From Ornithinimicrobium pekingense DSM 21552 (GTDB taxonomy: Bacteria; Actinomycetota; Actinomycetes; Actinomycetales; Dermatophilaceae): a stretch of DNA of 64,000 nucleotides. Under the pieces are notes generated by a model. It saw only the letters and a list, made by a program, of their open reading frames with translations. It did no database searches and was not told the DNA's origin. Of the stretch, positions 1-9,380 are shown in pieces (position 1 is the stretch's first letter; each line of letters opens with the position of its first letter). The DNA is taken from positions 310,001 through 374,000 of the forward strand of contig NZ_ATWJ01000008.1 of the NCBI RefSeq assembly GCF_000421185.1, given 5' to 3'. The position numbers were made by a program, and so were the translations under genes.

Positions 1-1005
1 TCCTTCGTGGTGACCGTCGCCATGGCGGTGCCGGTCGCCACCTTCCTCGCCGGGTCCCTGTCCTGGTGGCGCGCTGACGCCCCGGTGACCGTCCTGACCC
101 TGACCGTCGCCGCCTGGGCGGTCGCGCTCGCGGGGCTGGCCTGGGCCGGGCCCGGGCGCCGTGACGCCCTGCTGCCTCCCGCCATCGTCTCCGCGGTCAC
201 CCTGGTCGTGCTCGGCGCCGACATGATGTGGTCGGCGCGGCTCGGGCTCGTGTCGGTGCTGGGGCTGCAACCGGTCACGGCCGGCCGGTTCTACGGCCAG
301 GGCAACGTGGGGTTCGGCATCGCGCTCGGCGCGTTCCTCGTCCTGGCCGGGGCGCTGCTGACCTGGGTGCGGCCGGACCCGAGGACCGGTGGGCGGAGCA
401 GCGAGGGCACGCGAGCAGGAGACTGGCGTTCGGCGGGACCCCTCGCCCTGCTGGGAGGGACGTTCACCGTGATCGGTGCGGCCCCGTGGGGCGGGGCCGA
501 CTTCGGCGGCGTGCTCGCCGTCGTCGTCGCCACCGGGCTGCTGGTCATGGTGGCGCTCGGGCTGCGGTGGACCGCCACGGGGCTGCTGGGCCTGGGGCTC
601 CTCGGGGTGGTGGTCGCGGCCGTCGTCATGGTGCTCGACTGGCTGCGCGGGCCGGGCAGCCGCACCCACCTGGGCGACTTCGTCCAGCGCGTCCTCGACG
701 GTGAGGCGTCGGCCGTCGTCACGCGCAAGCTCGACCAGAGCCTGGGCATCCTGCTCACCTACCCGATGTCGTGGTTCGCCGTCCTGGCACTGGTGCTCGT
801 GGCCGTCGTGGTCCTGCGCCGCCCGGCCTGGTCCGCGCCGTTGTGGCGCTACCACGGGCTCTATCCCGCCTCGGTCGCCGGCCTGGTGGCGATCGGCCTG
901 GGCTGGGTCCTCAACGACTCCGGGATCGCGGTCGTGGCGCTCGCGCTCACGATGGTCATCGCCGGGGCCTTGAGCGTGCTCGGCAGGGAGCTCGAGCGGA
1001 CCTGA
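1..1005 (+). CDS. Polytopic membrane protein, C-terminal part (5' truncated)
   Basis: The reading frame is open to the first base, so the start lies outside the window; 334 residues are visible. They are almost entirely hydrophobic, with about eight to nine membrane segments and a short soluble loop around residues 120-145. A G-rich motif (FYGQGNVGFG, near residue 98) resembles the FYG-GN-F motif of large actinobacterial membrane proteins sometimes annotated as phosphoglyceromutase-like or hypothetical; that match is from memory. No catalytic domain is visible in this part. It is the only gene of its cluster in the window, so its role cannot be inferred from neighbours. Confidence 0.75.
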   Translation, partial: SFVVTVAMAVPVATFLAGSLSWWRADAPVTVLTLTVAAWAVALAGLAWAGPGRRDALLPPAIVSAVTLVVLGADMMWSARLGLVSVLGLQPVTAGRFYGQGNVGFGIALGAFLVLAGALLTWVRPDPRTGGRSSEGTRAGDWRSAGPLALLGGTFTVIGAAPWGGADFGGVLAVVVATGLLVMVALGLRWTATGLLGLGLLGVVVAAVVMVLDWLRGPGSRTHLGDFVQRVLDGEASAVVTRKLDQSLGILLTYPMSWFAVLALVLVAVVVLRRPAWSAPLWRYHGLYPASVAGLVAIGLGWVLNDSGIAVVALALTMVIAGALSVLGRELERT

Positions 1006-1063
1006 GCAGTGCACGCGCCGGCGCACGCCGTGGGCGACACGCTGTGGACAACCCCCATTGGGT

Positions 1064-1083
1064 TCGAACATCTGTGCTAGGTT
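1064..1083 (+). promoter_or_regulatory. SOS/LexA-like box and -10 upstream of the DUF222-HNH gene
   Basis: TCGAAC (1064-1069), four bases, then GTGCTA (1074-1079) resembles the actinobacterial LexA box TCGAAC-N4-GTTCGA: the left half is perfect and the right half matches 4 of 6. A -10-like TAGGTT (1078-1083) overlaps the right half, so a bound repressor would cover the promoter. The HNH gene starts 72 bp downstream. Confidence 0.5.
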
Positions 1084-1155
1084 TGGCAGAAGTCATCAGG
1101 ACGTGCCGGCAGCGGGGGTCGTCGTCGGCAGGGGCGTCCGGAGGGAGGGATCGTC

Positions 1156-3318
1156 GTGGACCTGTCGCCCGGTGAGGCGCTCTTCGAGTCGCGTCTGCCC
1201 ACCTTCCGCGCCCAGGGGCCCGCACCCCTGCACGTGGTCCACCACACCGACGCGCGGTTCACCCTTGACCTCGGACTGACGGACACACCGACAGGCGCTT
1301 CGAAGGAGGTGTCGAGGCAAGCCCCCACCACCCAGCCCGGTCCTCCGAGCTGGGCCACCCCGGAGGGCCAGCAGGGCGCACCGGTGGAGAGCCCGGGTCC
1401 CGCACCGACCGACGACGCTGCTCACCGCTCGCTGTCCCGGCTGCAGGAGGTGGGCTGCGCGCGGTCGACGGCGGACGCCGCCCTGATCGAGGCGATCATC
1501 GACGTCCTGACAGCCGCGCGCGAGCGGCTGCTGCACGACAAGGGGCTGGTCGGGGTCGAGCTCGGTCGGGGCCAGGAGCGCTCGCTGGAGGCGGACGTCC
1601 GCCGGGTCGCCGTGGCGGAGGTGGGGGCGGTGCTGGGCTTCGGGATCACGGAGTCCCAGGCCCTGGTCGGGCTGTCGTCCGCGGCCGGCGACCTGCGCGA
1701 CGTGGTCCTGGGCGCCCTGCGTCGCGGAGAGGTCACCTGGCCCATGGTGCGCGTCTTCTGGGAGTCCTCCTCCAGGCTCGACGAGTCGCAGCGCATGCTC
1801 GTCGCCATGTCCCTGTTCGGGAAGGACACAGGCCTGGCGTGCGAGGAGCGGCTGGGTTGCGACGGGGACCTGCTCGGACGCCCGTGGGGTGACGGTTCCT
1901 ACCGCAAGGCCTGCGAACGTGAGATCCGCGCCTGCGAGGGCACCGACGTCGCGGGTGAGCGCGAGCGCCGCCGGCGCGCCTACGCACGCCGTCGCGCGTC
2001 CGTCCGTGTCCACGACGACGGCACGGCCACGCTGTCGGTGACCGGACCCGCCGTGACGCTCGTGGCGGTGCAGCAGCGCATCGACCGGATCGCCCGAAGG
2101 ATCCGCGCCTCCGGTGATGAGCGCAACCTCGACAAGCTCCGGTGCGACACCATCGCGAGCCTGCTGCTCTACGGCACGATCCAGCTGCCCGGCCCCGTCG
2201 ACGCACAGCAGCACCCAGAGGGGGCGCGCGACCAGGACGGGCAGCACGACCCGGACGGTCAGTGCGCCCCATGCGACGAGGCACGTGAGGCCGAGGGACC
2301 CCACGACCATGGTGCGAGCCAGGACCACGGTGAGAGCCACGACGCCGACGTCATCTCCCCCGAGGGCCTGGAGGAGATCGCTCGCGTGGTCAATGCGCAG
2401 CCGCTGACCCAGGTACAGGTCGTGGTTCCGTTCGCCGTGCTGGGCAACGCCCTGCCACTCTGCGTGAGCTGTGCCGGGACCATCGACCCAGGCGCACCGC
2501 CGGGAAGACCTCCGAGATCCACAGGATCAACGCCCACCCGATCCTCGCCACCCGGGCCGCCGGACCCGCGACCTGCTGATCAGGACCCGCGACCTCTTGA
2601 TCAGCACCCGAACCTGTCCGACGTCCCCGCACCGCGCGACGGGCCCCGCCGCGGCCTGGTCGGAGAGGTGCTGGGCCCCGGTTCGCACTACATCACCCCG
2701 GGCCAGGCCAGGGAGTTGGCGCTCCTTCCGGGCACCACCCTGCACCGGCTGGTGGTCGACCCGCTGGACGGCCGGCTGGTCGAGCGGTCGATCGCGACCT
2801 ACCGGCCCGACGCCGACATGCGTCGCCAGGTCGTCGCGGCCGACGTCTACTCCCGGGCCCCCGGGCCCCGGACGGGGTCGCACGCCTGCGAGCTCGACCA
2901 CGTGACGCCCTACGGGTGGGCCGGAGGCGAGACCAGCGAGGTCAACCTCGCCCTCCTGGGCAAGGCGCCGCACCTGCTCAAGACCCTCAAGGCCTGGCGT
3001 GCGGTGATGGGCGAGCGTCGCGACCTGACGTTCACGACCCTCCTCGGACACATCGTCAGGACCCGGACCCACGACTACCGGCAGTACGCCCACCTTCGCG
3101 ACACCGAGGACCTCGAGGACCGCCGTGACCTGGCCAACAGGGCTGTCTACGCCGCACTGGCCGGCCAGCCGGAGCACAGGTGCCGCCGACGGGGCGATGC
3201 CTGGCTCTCCCTGACCCACACCGACGACGAGGGCGGTGCTCGCCCCGGCCCGCCACCGCGAGCGCAGACCCTGGACGAGGTGCTGGGGACGACCTCTGAG
3301 GACGACGGTCGTTCCTGA
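1156..3318 (+). CDS. DUF222 / HNH endonuclease domain protein (13E12-repeat family)
   Basis: 720 aa. The GTG start is chosen because GGAGGGAGGGA sits just upstream. A long DUF222 region (about residues 90-330) is followed by a low-complexity D/H/Q-rich insert (about 350-400), a P/R-rich linker (about 440-500) and a C-terminal HNH-like region. There, CELDHVTPYGWAGGET near residue 577 supplies the DH pair and NL follows, but the usual LC-x-x-HH element reads LLGKAPH, so one Cys and one His of the canonical motif are absent. This may be normal for the subfamily or may mean loss of nuclease activity. These genes are multicopy in actinobacteria and sometimes LexA-regulated, which fits the SOS-like box upstream. 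A short DNA repeat (GACCCGCGACCT, twice near 2565-2600) lies in the linker. Confidence 0.85.
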   Translation: MDLSPGEALFESRLPTFRAQGPAPLHVVHHTDARFTLDLGLTDTPTGASKEVSRQAPTTQPGPPSWATPEGQQGAPVESPGPAPTDDAAHRSLSRLQEVGCARSTADAALIEAIIDVLTAARERLLHDKGLVGVELGRGQERSLEADVRRVAVAEVGAVLGFGITESQALVGLSSAAGDLRDVVLGALRRGEVTWPMVRVFWESSSRLDESQRMLVAMSLFGKDTGLACEERLGCDGDLLGRPWGDGSYRKACEREIRACEGTDVAGERERRRRAYARRRASVRVHDDGTATLSVTGPAVTLVAVQQRIDRIARRIRASGDERNLDKLRCDTIASLLLYGTIQLPGPVDAQQHPEGARDQDGQHDPDGQCAPCDEAREAEGPHDHGASQDHGESHDADVISPEGLEEIARVVNAQPLTQVQVVVPFAVLGNALPLCVSCAGTIDPGAPPGRPPRSTGSTPTRSSPPGPPDPRPADQDPRPLDQHPNLSDVPAPRDGPRRGLVGEVLGPGSHYITPGQARELALLPGTTLHRLVVDPLDGRLVERSIATYRPDADMRRQVVAADVYSRAPGPRTGSHACELDHVTPYGWAGGETSEVNLALLGKAPHLLKTLKAWRAVMGERRDLTFTTLLGHIVRTRTHDYRQYAHLRDTEDLEDRRDLANRAVYAALAGQPEHRCRRRGDAWLSLTHTDDEGGARPGPPPRAQTLDEVLGTTSEDDGRS

Positions 3319-3332
3319 GCGGGTTGCCGGGG

Positions 3333-4223
3333 TCAGAGCTCGTGCCAGGTCCCCCCGCGGCGCGGCACGGCGCGAGACACCCGCCCCGCGCGGTCACGGG
3401 CCCGGCCACCGAGACTCATGAACCGGCCGCCCACCCCTCGCACGCGGTCGCCCGCACGGCGGCCCCCCGGCTCCGGGGCCCGCTGACCCTCAGCCCCCGC
3501 CCCTCCCCGCGCCGCCGCCACCGCACCGGAGCGGGCAGCGAGAGCACGGGTGACGCCGGCCAGCTGGCGGGCCCGGTGCACCTGGGAGGCCAGGTCACGC
3601 CCCGTCACCCGGTGCGACAGGTCGCAGGGCACCTCGACCACCCGTCCACCCCAGCGCAGCACGTCGACCGTGAGGCCGACCTCCACCCCCCAGCCGGGAG
3701 CCAGCGGCATCGCTGCGTCGAGCGCGGCGCGGGTGAGGCAGCGCTGCCCGGACAGCGGCTGCGTGGGGGCCCAGCCGGTCAGTCGCTCGATCCCCTCACG
3801 GGCCGTGCGCACCACCAACCCGAACCCGCCCCCGGGACGGGCCTGCGGCGGCAGGACGGCGATGGCCATGTCCGCCTCGTCGTCCAGCACGACGTCGACG
3901 AGCGGGCCGAGGTTGGCGGCGGAGGCCTCCAGGTCGGCGTCGACGAAGAGCACCGGCGCACCGGGAGCCAGCTCGGCCGCCCGGGCCGCCCCGGTGGTCA
4001 TCGCCGCGGCCTTGCCCCGGTTGCGTGAGTGCCGCACCACGTCGACCTCCCCGGCCCACTCGGCCACCGCAGCCGTCTGGTCGATGGACCCGTCGTCGAC
4101 CACGACGACCTGCCCGACCTGGCCCAGCCGGACCAGTGCGGCCACGGTCGCGCCGATGCGGTCCTCCTCGTCCTTGGCCGGGACGACAGCGACCGCCGTG
4201 GCGGTCGGGTGGGGGGCGCTCAC
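3333..4223 (-). CDS. Glycosyltransferase family 2 (GT-A fold)
   Basis: 296 aa. It begins with the GT2 signature: VAVVPAKDEEDRIG (about 11-24), VVVVDDGSIDQT (about 38-49) and the metal-binding FVDADLE (about 92-98). Transfer from a nucleotide-sugar is expected; the acceptor is unknown. Resemblance to dolichol-phosphate mannose/glucosyl-phosphoglycerate synthase-like enzymes is general only. The C-terminal 60 residues are R/A/G-rich and probably disordered. The GTG start at 4223 has GAGG six bases upstream and lies 16 bp after the DUF5926 stop, so the two are probably one transcript. It ends 14 bp from the convergent DUF222 gene. Confidence 0.85.
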   Translation of the reverse strand: MSAPHPTATAVAVVPAKDEEDRIGATVAALVRLGQVGQVVVVDDGSIDQTAAVAEWAGEVDVVRHSRNRGKAAAMTTGAARAAELAPGAPVLFVDADLEASAANLGPLVDVVLDDEADMAIAVLPPQARPGGGFGLVVRTAREGIERLTGWAPTQPLSGQRCLTRAALDAAMPLAPGWGVEVGLTVDVLRWGGRVVEVPCDLSHRVTGRDLASQVHRARQLAGVTRALAARSGAVAAARGGAGAEGQRAPEPGGRRAGDRVRGVGGRFMSLGGRARDRAGRVSRAVPRRGGTWHEL

Positions 4224-4239
4224 GCCATACCTCGTGACG

Positions 4240-5139
4240 TCAGCGCAGCGTGACCTGGCGGGAGACCAGTCCGTCGCGGGCGCGACGCTCCTCCGCGGTC
4301 AGCGGCTCGTCGGAGGTCAGCGCCTTCTCGTAGCGGGACCGCAGCTCACCGAGCGCCGACGAGTGCGACGACGGCTCGGCGGCCGGGTCGACCTCGATGA
4401 CGGGCACGAGCAGGCCGTTGGCGCGGAAGGCGCCGAGCAGCTCGGTGCCCTCGCCCAGCGTGTGCTGGCCGGCGGCCTGCAGGCGCGCGACCGCGCGGGT
4501 CGCGGTGTCCTCGTCCTCGTCCAGGATCCAGCGGATGTAGGCCCGCCCCGTCATCAGGCACCAGTAGGCGGACGGCGCACCGTCGAGACGCTCCATCGGC
4601 ACGGCGTTGTCGTTCATCTGCGACAGCGCCTCCTTCTGCTCCTCGGTGGCGTCCTCGCCGAGCCAGAAGCCGAAGTCCTGCTCCACCTTCACCTCGAGGC
4701 GCTGCCCGTCCTGGAGCAGGTCCTGCAGACGCGGGGTGTCGGCGGTGGCCGGCCGCACGGCGTTGATCGCCGAGCCGGGCTCGGAGGCCAGCGCCACCAG
4801 CACCGCGCGGGCGATGTCGCGGGAGGCGTCGCCGCTGGAGGTGCGCGACTGCAGTGCTACCAGCACCTCACCGGTGTCACGGTGGACGGCCGGCACCGCC
4901 CCCGGCAGCACGGTCACCAGCGTGACCTCGTGCTCACCGGCCGGCACGGCACGGCCGTCGACCTCGGTCCCCTCCGGCACCACGACCGTCACCCTCGCCG
5001 TCGCGGCCGGCAGGATCTCGCGCATGGCGACCCAGTCGGCCTCGTCGGCCAGACCCTCGAACGGCCGGGCGACGTAGGGCGCGCGGCTGGCGGCCCTGGT
5101 GCCCTCGGACTGGCGCTTCTTGCGTGATGCCTTACCCAT
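4240..5139 (-). CDS. DUF5926 family protein (conserved actinobacterial)
   Basis: 299 aa, soluble. It begins MGKASRKKRQ, the lysine-rich start typical of this family, so the ATG at 5139 is preferred over one 39 bases upstream. The rest is acidic, with a conserved FGFWLG/DEDEDTA core. No catalytic motif is recognised and its function is unknown. A -10-like TAGACT on this strand (5152-5147) ends seven bases before the ATG and there is no Shine-Dalgarno, so the message is probably leaderless. It is divergent from the crotonase gene (37 bp apart) and probably co-transcribed with the downstream GT2 gene. Confidence 0.8.
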   Translation of the reverse strand: MGKASRKKRQSEGTRAASRAPYVARPFEGLADEADWVAMREILPAATARVTVVVPEGTEVDGRAVPAGEHEVTLVTVLPGAVPAVHRDTGEVLVALQSRTSSGDASRDIARAVLVALASEPGSAINAVRPATADTPRLQDLLQDGQRLEVKVEQDFGFWLGEDATEEQKEALSQMNDNAVPMERLDGAPSAYWCLMTGRAYIRWILDEDEDTATRAVARLQAAGQHTLGEGTELLGAFRANGLLVPVIEVDPAAEPSSHSSALGELRSRYEKALTSDEPLTAEERRARDGLVSRQVTLR

Positions 5140-5176
5140 GCGGGGGAGTCTACGTGCGTCGCTAGAGTGGCTGAGC
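5140..5176. promoter_or_regulatory. Divergent leaderless promoter pair
   Basis: Only 37 bp separate the DUF5926 and crotonase starts. TAGACT faces left (5152-5147, 7 nt from its ATG) and TAGAGT faces right (5163-5168, 8 nt from its ATG). Neither gene has a Shine-Dalgarno, so both transcripts should start at or next to the AUG. Confidence 0.55.
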
Positions 5177-6241
5177 ATGACTCAGACCGACGACCGGCTG
5201 CGATGGGCGCCGGCCCCAGGCCACGGCGACGAGGTGCTGTATGCGGTGGACGGCCCGCTCGGGCGCGCCCGCCTCCACCGCCCACGCGCCATCAACGCCC
5301 TCGACCGCGCCTCCATCGACTCCCTGCACCAGCAGCTGTCCGCGTGGGCGGCCGACGACGCCGTGGCCGCCGTGGTCCTCGACGGCGCGGGCGACCGCGG
5401 GCTGTGCGCAGGCGGCGACGTGCGGGCGCTGCGCACGGCGATCCTCGAGGGGCGCCCGGAGGAGGCGGTGGCCTACTGGGAGGCGGAGTATGCCGTGAAC
5501 GCGCTCGTCGACTCCTACCCCAAGCCCTACGTCGCGTGGATGGACGGCATCGTCATGGGCGGCGGGGTCGGGGTCTCCTCCCACGGCTCCCTGGGCCTGG
5601 TCACCGAGCGAACCCAGCTGGCGATGCCCGAGACGGGCATCGGCTTCTTCCCGGACGTGGCCGGTCTGCAGCTCCTCGCGCGCTCGCCCGGCGAGACCGG
5701 CACCCACGTGGCCCTGACCGGCACGCCGGTCGGTGGTGCCGACGCCCTCGTCCTGGGGATGGCCGACGTCCTCGTACCCTCCTCCGCCAAGGACCGGGTC
5801 CTGGACGCCCTCCGCCAGGACCCGGCCCAGGGCGCCGGCGAGATCGCGGAGCGGGTCGGTCCGCAGGAGGAGTCCTCCTGGCTGGCGGACCACCGCGGCT
5901 GGATCGACGAGTGCTACGCCGGGGACGACCCGGGTCTCGTGCTGCGGCGGCTGCGCGAGCACCCCGCCCCGGAGGCCCGCGCCGCCGCCGAGACGGTCGC
6001 CGCCCGGTCGCCCCACTCGGTGGGGGTGACGCTCGAGGCGCTGCGTCGCGCGGCGTCGATGGACGTGCCGCAGGTGCTGGCCCAGGACCTCGTCCTCGGC
6101 AGGGCGTTCGCCCGGCACCCGGATTTTGTCGAGGGCGTCCGTGCCCAGCTCGTCGACAAGGACCGCCAGCCCCGGTGGACCCACGCGTCGGTCGCCGACG
6201 TCACCCGCGAGGAGGTCCTCGAGGCCTTCGGCGAGCGCTGA
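5177..6241 (+). CDS. Enoyl-CoA hydratase/isomerase family, 3-hydroxyisobutyryl-CoA hydrolase type
   Basis: 354 aa, the usual length for the HIBYL-CoA hydrolase branch of the crotonase superfamily (valine catabolism: 3-hydroxyisobutyryl-CoA to 3-hydroxyisobutyrate). The oxyanion-hole segments are visible: GDRGLCAGGDVRAL (about 73-86) and DGIVMGGGVG (about 122-131). The E-TGIGFFPD motif near 150-160 carries the Glu and Asp expected of the hydrolases. The C-terminal half has the extra helical region of this branch. The ATG at 5177 is chosen over an in-frame GTG-type start inside the neighbouring gene because a -10 (TAGAGT) lies 8 nt before it. It may also act as a generic enoyl-CoA hydratase; no other valine genes are nearby. 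Confidence 0.85.
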   Translation: MTQTDDRLRWAPAPGHGDEVLYAVDGPLGRARLHRPRAINALDRASIDSLHQQLSAWAADDAVAAVVLDGAGDRGLCAGGDVRALRTAILEGRPEEAVAYWEAEYAVNALVDSYPKPYVAWMDGIVMGGGVGVSSHGSLGLVTERTQLAMPETGIGFFPDVAGLQLLARSPGETGTHVALTGTPVGGADALVLGMADVLVPSSAKDRVLDALRQDPAQGAGEIAERVGPQEESSWLADHRGWIDECYAGDDPGLVLRRLREHPAPEARAAAETVAARSPHSVGVTLEALRRAASMDVPQVLAQDLVLGRAFARHPDFVEGVRAQLVDKDRQPRWTHASVADVTREEVLEAFGER

Positions 6242-6257
6242 GGACCTCGACCGGCTG

Positions 6258-9200
6258 CTAGTCCAGCAGGTGGCGGGCACGTGCGACGGCCGCCGCCTCG
6301 GTCCGGCTCGCGACACCCAGCTTGCCCAGGATGTTGGACACGTGGACGCTCACCGTCTTGGTCGCGATGAACAGCTGTCGGCCGATCTCGCCGTTGCTGC
6401 GTCCGGCCGCCACGAGGGTGAGCACCTCGCGCTCGCGGGGGGTGAGCTCGACCAGGGCGTGCCCGTGCTTCCCGGCGTCCTGCCTGGGGCCGTGTCCCCG
6501 GCCGTCCTGCTGCCGCGCGGCCCGACGCCCGTCGGGCGCGCCGATCTCGGCGAGCAGCGGCAGTGCGCCCAGCCGCTCGGCCTCGTCCCGCGCCCCGTCC
6601 AGCAGCTCGCGGGCCCGGGAGGCGTGCTCCTGCCCGGCGTGCGCCAGGACCGACGCCAGCCGGGTGGCCGACCTCGCCCGTTCGAAGCGGTGCCCCAGCC
6701 GGTCGTAGGCGTCGTAGGCCTCCTGCCAGGCGTCGACGAGCTCCTCGGGCGCAGGTGGGTCGGCGTCGGCACGCCACCGCAGCCGCAGGTGCTCGGCGCG
6801 GTGGCGCGCGGTCCAGGCGACCCCTTCGGGACCGTCGGCACGGTCGAGCTCGGCACGCCGCCGGGCCACCGCCTGTTCGTCGGCGACGAGTCGCCCGGCG
6901 ACGGCGACCAGCTCGGCCCGCTCCGGACCCACGGCCACAGCCGCCCGCCCGGCCAGGTGCCCCAGCAGCAGGGCACCGAACCGGACCTGCGCCGCGAAGC
7001 TCGAGACGTGCCACAGCTCCTTGACCGTGGCCACGGCCCGGTCGTAGGTGGCCACCGCGCCGGCCAGGTCCCCGGTGTCGCCGAGGATGTCGATCGCCGG
7101 CCCGGTCGCCAGCACGACGGCCCAGCCGTCCCGCACCGTCGACTGCGGCAGCGCGTCCAGCGCCGACCGCGCCGACGGGTCGCCCCGACCGGCGAGGGTA
7201 TGCAGCGCCAGCGCACCCAGGAGGGGGGCCAGCGCAGGAGGCGGGGCCTCGTCCGAGACGTCCGCCAGCCGGTCCACCTCCGGCCAGTCGCCGACCATGT
7301 AGGACGCGATGCCGGCGAGCAGCCGTGCGTCGAAGCCGAACGGCGCCCAGGGCCGGCCGTCCTGACGCGTGAGCTCGGCCGCCTCCCGGTAGCAGCCGCG
7401 GGCCTCCTCGTAACGGCCCTGCTCGAAGAGGATGCCGCCCATCTGGTGCAGGGCGCGGACGAGCCCGGTGGCATACCCAGTGCTCCGCAGCCGGCCGATG
7501 ACGTCCTCCATCGCCTCGACCGCTGCCTCGGGCTCACCCACGAACGACTTGAGCCGGCCGAGGATCGTGGCCGCCTCGGTCTGCATCCGCTCCAGCCCCA
7601 GCTCCCCGGCCATCTCGTGCGCCGCGGTCGCCGCCCGGGTCGCGACCTCGAAGCGCCCGCGGTCGGCCAGCGCCCGCGCGTGCACGGCGAGCGCCCGGAC
7701 CCGCCTGGCGGTGCGCTCCTCCCCCAGCAGGTCCAGCGCCTCCTCGGTGGCGCCGAGCGCGCTGACGCCCGCCTCGTCGACGAGCAGCGAGGCGTGGGCG
7801 AGGGCGACGAGCAGCTCGGCCCGCGGCCCGGGCGTCGAGCTGTCCAGGGCCTCCGCCTCCTGGCGCAGCAGCGTGACCGCCTTGGGGGCGTCGCCGGCCG
7901 TGACCAGCGCCTCCACCGCCTGCAGCACCACCGCGGTGCGCTCCACCTCGACCTGGTCGGCGACGTCGGGCAGCTCGAGCAGCTCCAGGGCGGTGAGGAG
8001 GTGCCCGGCCGCCTCGTCCGGGCCGCCCACCCCCAGCGCGTCCTGGCCCGCCTGCACGGACGCACGGACGGCGGTGACCGGGTCGTGCCCGGCACGGGCG
8101 TGGCGCGCCAGCTCGGCGGCCGCGCCCGGCACCCGTCCCTCGCGCAGGGCCCGCGCACACGCGGCGTGCATGCGGGCCCGCTCGCCCGGGAGCAGGTCGT
8201 CGTAGACCGCCTCCCCGAGCAGCGCGTGCCGGAAGGCGTAGCCGGCGTCGGGCACCGGCACCAGGATGTTGGCCTCCACGGCCGCCCGCAGCGCCCCGTC
8301 CAGAGCGTCTCCCGGCAGCTGCACCACCTCGGCGAGCATCGCGTGGGACACCCGCCGGCCGACGCAGGCCGCGGCACGCACCACGGTCCGGGCGTCGTCG
8401 GGCAGCCGGTCCAGGCGCACCAGGAGCAGGTCGGCCAGGTCGGTGGGCAGCGCGGCGTCACCCAGCTCCCGGGCCACGACCAGCTCCTCGGCGAAGAAGG
8501 CGTTGCCCTCGGCGCGGCGGACGATCTCCTCCACCTCACGCTGGTCCCCCAGGCCGGGGCGCACCGCGCGCACCAGGGCGCGCACGTCGGCGTCGCCCAA
8601 CGGGGCCAGGTGCGTCCGGTGCACCGCGGGCATGCGGCCCCACTCCGCCAGCGCCCGGCGCAGCGGGTGACGACGGTGCAGGTCGTCGGCGCGGTAGGAG
8701 GCCACGAGCGACACCGGCGAGCTGAAGCCCCGGGCGAAGAGGAAGGAGAGCAGGTCACGGGTGGACCGGTCGGCCCAGTGGACGTCCTCGACCACCAGCA
8801 GCACCGGTCGGTCGGCGCCGAGCACCTCCAGCACCGCGTGCAGCGCCTCGAAGAGGTCGGCCCGGACCGCGCCGTCGTCGCCCGCGAGGGTGCCACCGGG
8901 CCCGAGCGCGGCCCCCGGCAGCCCGCCCGGCCCGCCGGCGGGGTGCGGGACGGCCAGGACCCGGCCGGCGGGCAGCAGCCGCGCCAGGGCGGGGTGGTGC
9001 GCCACGACGGGCGCCGCCAGCTCACGGGCGTCGTCGTCCAGGCGTCCGAGGACCTCGGTGAACGGCAGCAGCGGCAGGGCGCTGTCCCCGAAGTCGAGGC
9101 AGTGCCCGACGAGCACCCGCCAGCCCTGCGCACGAGCCCGCCCGCCGAGCTCGCCCAGCAGCCGGGTCTTGCCCACCCCGGCGTCACCGCCGAGCACGAC

Positions 9201-9380
9201 TGGGGCCGGTCTGGGCAGCTCGCCCATGCCGACCCTGGCCTCCAGCTCGGACAGCTCTCGGTCACGCCCCAGCAGGGGGGTGGCGGCGCGCTCCTCCGGT
9301 GTCACGTCTCCCATCATCGCCGTCAGCGCGGACAGATCCAGTCCTTGGCCGGCGGACGGCGACACGGGGCGCGCGGTCAC
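6258..9380 (-). CDS. Giant LuxR-family transcriptional regulator with AAA/STAND ATPase domain
   Basis: 1,040 aa, in the MalT/LAL size range. After about 30 residues an ATPase domain has Walker A GGDAGVGKT (near 65) and Walker B VLLVVEDVHWAD (near 150). A long TPR-like helical middle follows, and a C-terminal LuxR HTH (LTPREREVLTLVAAGRSN onward, last 65 residues). Such proteins are ATP-dependent activators whose middle region senses a ligand; the ligand is unknown. The GTG start at 9380 overlaps the stop of the upstream 59-aa ORF as GTGA, so its translation is probably coupled; in-frame codons further upstream only shadow that ORF. It converges on the crotonase gene (16 bp). Confidence 0.88.
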   Translation of the reverse strand: MTARPVSPSAGQGLDLSALTAMMGDVTPEERAATPLLGRDRELSELEARVGMGELPRPAPVVLGGDAGVGKTRLLGELGGRARAQGWRVLVGHCLDFGDSALPLLPFTEVLGRLDDDARELAAPVVAHHPALARLLPAGRVLAVPHPAGGPGGLPGAALGPGGTLAGDDGAVRADLFEALHAVLEVLGADRPVLLVVEDVHWADRSTRDLLSFLFARGFSSPVSLVASYRADDLHRRHPLRRALAEWGRMPAVHRTHLAPLGDADVRALVRAVRPGLGDQREVEEIVRRAEGNAFFAEELVVARELGDAALPTDLADLLLVRLDRLPDDARTVVRAAACVGRRVSHAMLAEVVQLPGDALDGALRAAVEANILVPVPDAGYAFRHALLGEAVYDDLLPGERARMHAACARALREGRVPGAAAELARHARAGHDPVTAVRASVQAGQDALGVGGPDEAAGHLLTALELLELPDVADQVEVERTAVVLQAVEALVTAGDAPKAVTLLRQEAEALDSSTPGPRAELLVALAHASLLVDEAGVSALGATEEALDLLGEERTARRVRALAVHARALADRGRFEVATRAATAAHEMAGELGLERMQTEAATILGRLKSFVGEPEAAVEAMEDVIGRLRSTGYATGLVRALHQMGGILFEQGRYEEARGCYREAAELTRQDGRPWAPFGFDARLLAGIASYMVGDWPEVDRLADVSDEAPPPALAPLLGALALHTLAGRGDPSARSALDALPQSTVRDGWAVVLATGPAIDILGDTGDLAGAVATYDRAVATVKELWHVSSFAAQVRFGALLLGHLAGRAAVAVGPERAELVAVAGRLVADEQAVARRRAELDRADGPEGVAWTARHRAEHLRLRWRADADPPAPEELVDAWQEAYDAYDRLGHRFERARSATRLASVLAHAGQEHASRARELLDGARDEAERLGALPLLAEIGAPDGRRAARQQDGRGHGPRQDAGKHGHALVELTPREREVLTLVAAGRSNGEIGRQLFIATKTVSVHVSNILGKLGVASRTEAAAVARARHLLD

